A stretch of 6,482 nucleotides of DNA from DASUME01 sp041179425 (GTDB lineage Bacteria > Myxococcota_A > Polyangia > Polyangiales > DASUME01), in the NCBI GenBank assembly GCA_041179425.1, contig JBEGTL010000472.1, forward strand, positions 1-6,482. Reading direction: 5' to 3'. The position numbers were made by a program, and so were the translations under genes. The notes beneath the pieces were generated by a model. The model had not been told where the DNA came from. It did not search any database and saw nothing but the letters and a program-made list of their open reading frames with translations. Below are positions 5,518 to 6,482 of the stretch, in pieces. Position 1 is the stretch's first letter. Each line of letters opens with the position of its first letter.

Positions 5518-6482
5518 ATGTCTCAAACGTCTCGCGACACGACGCACAAACGCTGGCTCATCTACGGCGCCAATGGCTACACGGGCGTGCTGGTGGCGGA
5601 AGAAGCGGTGAGGCGTGGCCATCGACCGGTGCTGGCGGGTCGCAACGCAGAACGACTCAAGCCGCTGGCGGCGCGGCTCGGTCTCCCCTGGCAGGTCGTC
5701 GACTTGGCCGACGCCGCCGCGCTGCGGCGCGCGCTGGCCGAGGTCGACCTGGTGTTCCACGCGGCAGGCCCGTTCGTCGACACCAGCGCCCCGATGATCG
5801 GCGCCTGCCTCGCCACGGGCACCCACTACCTCGACATCACGGGCGAGGTCTCCGTCTTCCGCGACACCTTCGCCGTCGATGGCGACGCCCAGCGGGCCGG
5901 TGTGGTGCTGATGTCCGGCGTGGGCTTCGACGTGGTCCCTACCGACTGCCTCTCGCTCTACGTCGCGCGCCACCTGCCCGGCATCGTCTCCCTCGAGATC
6001 GCGATCGCGGGCATGGAAGGAGTCACCGCGGGCACGGCCAAGAGCATGCTCGACGGTGCCGGTGCGGGCGGCCTCGTGCGCCGCAACGGCGAGCTCGCGT
6101 TCTGGCCCTTCGGAAAGGGCAAAAAACGAGTCCGGTTCTCCGATCGCGAGCGCTCGGTACTGCCCATCCCGTGGGGCGACCTGGAGTCGGCCTACCGCTC
6201 CACGGGTGTGCCCAATATCATCACTTACATGGCGTTTCCGGCAAGGCTTGCCGACGGCGCCGCGCTCGGCTGGCCTCTCGCGGCGGCCAGTGCCCCGCTG
6301 CTCAAGCTCGTGCTGGGTCAGCCGAGCGTGCGCGGCGCCCTGGGCAAGCTGATCGAACGACAGGTCAAGGGACCGAGTGCGGCGTCGCGAGCGACCGGTC
6401 GCTCGTACGTCTGGGTGCGCGGTAGCGACGCCGAGGGCGAGACGCGCGATGCCTGGCTCGAGGTCGCAGACGGCTACACCAT
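5518..6482 (+). CDS. Saccharopine dehydrogenase-like NAD(P)-binding protein (3' partial)
   Basis: The first 321 codons of a soluble oxidoreductase-like protein of the saccharopine dehydrogenase / trans-acting enoyl reductase group. Members of this group typically have about 390-420 residues, so the C-terminal end is missing. The Rossmann fold is plain: a strand RWLIYGANGYTG with GxxGxxG at G17, G20 and G23, then LAGRN at 39-43, where R42 suggests NADP(H) preference. Further group motifs follow: AAGPF (82-86), GTHYLDITGE (101-110) and GVGFDVVPTDC (134-144). The substrate cannot be read; enoyl reduction in lipid or polyketide assembly is known for some relatives, and true lysine-pathway activity is unlikely. 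The ATG at 5518 has GGAG (5510-5513) only four bases upstream, a slightly short spacing, but it starts just before the Rossmann strand and no better start is seen. It is transcribed away from the TPR cluster and is probably functionally unrelated. Confidence 0.92.
   Translation, partial: MSQTSRDTTHKRWLIYGANGYTGVLVAEEAVRRGHRPVLAGRNAERLKPLAARLGLPWQVVDLADAAALRRALAEVDLVFHAAGPFVDTSAPMIGACLATGTHYLDITGEVSVFRDTFAVDGDAQRAGVVLMSGVGFDVVPTDCLSLYVARHLPGIVSLEIAIAGMEGVTAGTAKSMLDGAGAGGLVRRNGELAFWPFGKGKKRVRFSDRERSVLPIPWGDLESAYRSTGVPNIITYMAFPARLADGAALGWPLAAASAPLLKLVLGQPSVRGALGKLIERQVKGPSAASRATGRSYVWVRGSDAEGETRDAWLEVADGYT

Noticed and set aside
5341..5973. Minus-strand open frame opposite the dehydrogenase start
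   Set aside because: It lies antisense to the conserved Rossmann region and shows no domain or good ribosome site. It would also occupy the divergent promoter region.
5424..6425. Long plus-strand open frame overlapping the saccharopine-dehydrogenase-like gene
   Set aside because: It is Arg/Gly/Ala-rich and motif-free, while the frame starting at 5518 has a Rossmann fold and several family motifs and stays open to the window end.

Overview
The base composition is uniformly high in GC, codon third positions are GC-rich, and there are small Asp/Pro/Thr-rich lipoproteins. A hybrid-type sensor kinase end and an enoyl-reductase-like saccharopine dehydrogenase homologue are also present. Together these suggest a member of the Myxococcota (Polyangia-like). 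This is inferred from style; the window contains no rRNA or other taxonomic marker. I see no mobile element, CRISPR array, tRNA or rRNA.

Layout. (1) Bases 1-407, plus strand: the C-terminal ATPase part of a histidine kinase that begins before the window. (2) Bases 444-5319, minus strand: five genes read right to left. They encode a membrane-anchored TPR protein, a HupE/UreJ-like membrane protein with a periplasmic EF-hand-like loop, a small lipoprotein of unknown family, a secreted DUF4331 protein, and a small very acidic lipoprotein. The first three genes are tightly packed: the TPR and HupE-like genes share an ATGA overlap, and the HupE-like gene and lipoprotein are 2 bases apart. The last two are 7 bases apart. 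Only the 125-base gap before the DUF4331 gene breaks the run. (3) Bases 5320-5517: a divergent intergenic region. (4) Bases 5518-6482, plus strand: the first 321 codons of a saccharopine-dehydrogenase-like, NAD(P)-binding protein that runs off the right end.

How it may work together. All five minus-strand products are predicted to be exported or membrane-bound: two lipoproteins, one signal-peptide protein, one polytopic membrane protein with a large N-terminal periplasmic domain, and one signal-anchored TPR protein. HupE/UreJ relatives are linked to nickel supply. The DUF4331 protein is predicted to be cut so that its mature chain begins Ser-Ser-His, which is the Cu/Ni-binding ATCUN pattern. 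The HupE-like protein is predicted to start with His after cleavage. A cell-envelope system for handling metal or calcium is therefore a reasonable but untested hypothesis. It is the most interesting thing in the window. The flanking kinase and dehydrogenase are probably unrelated to it.
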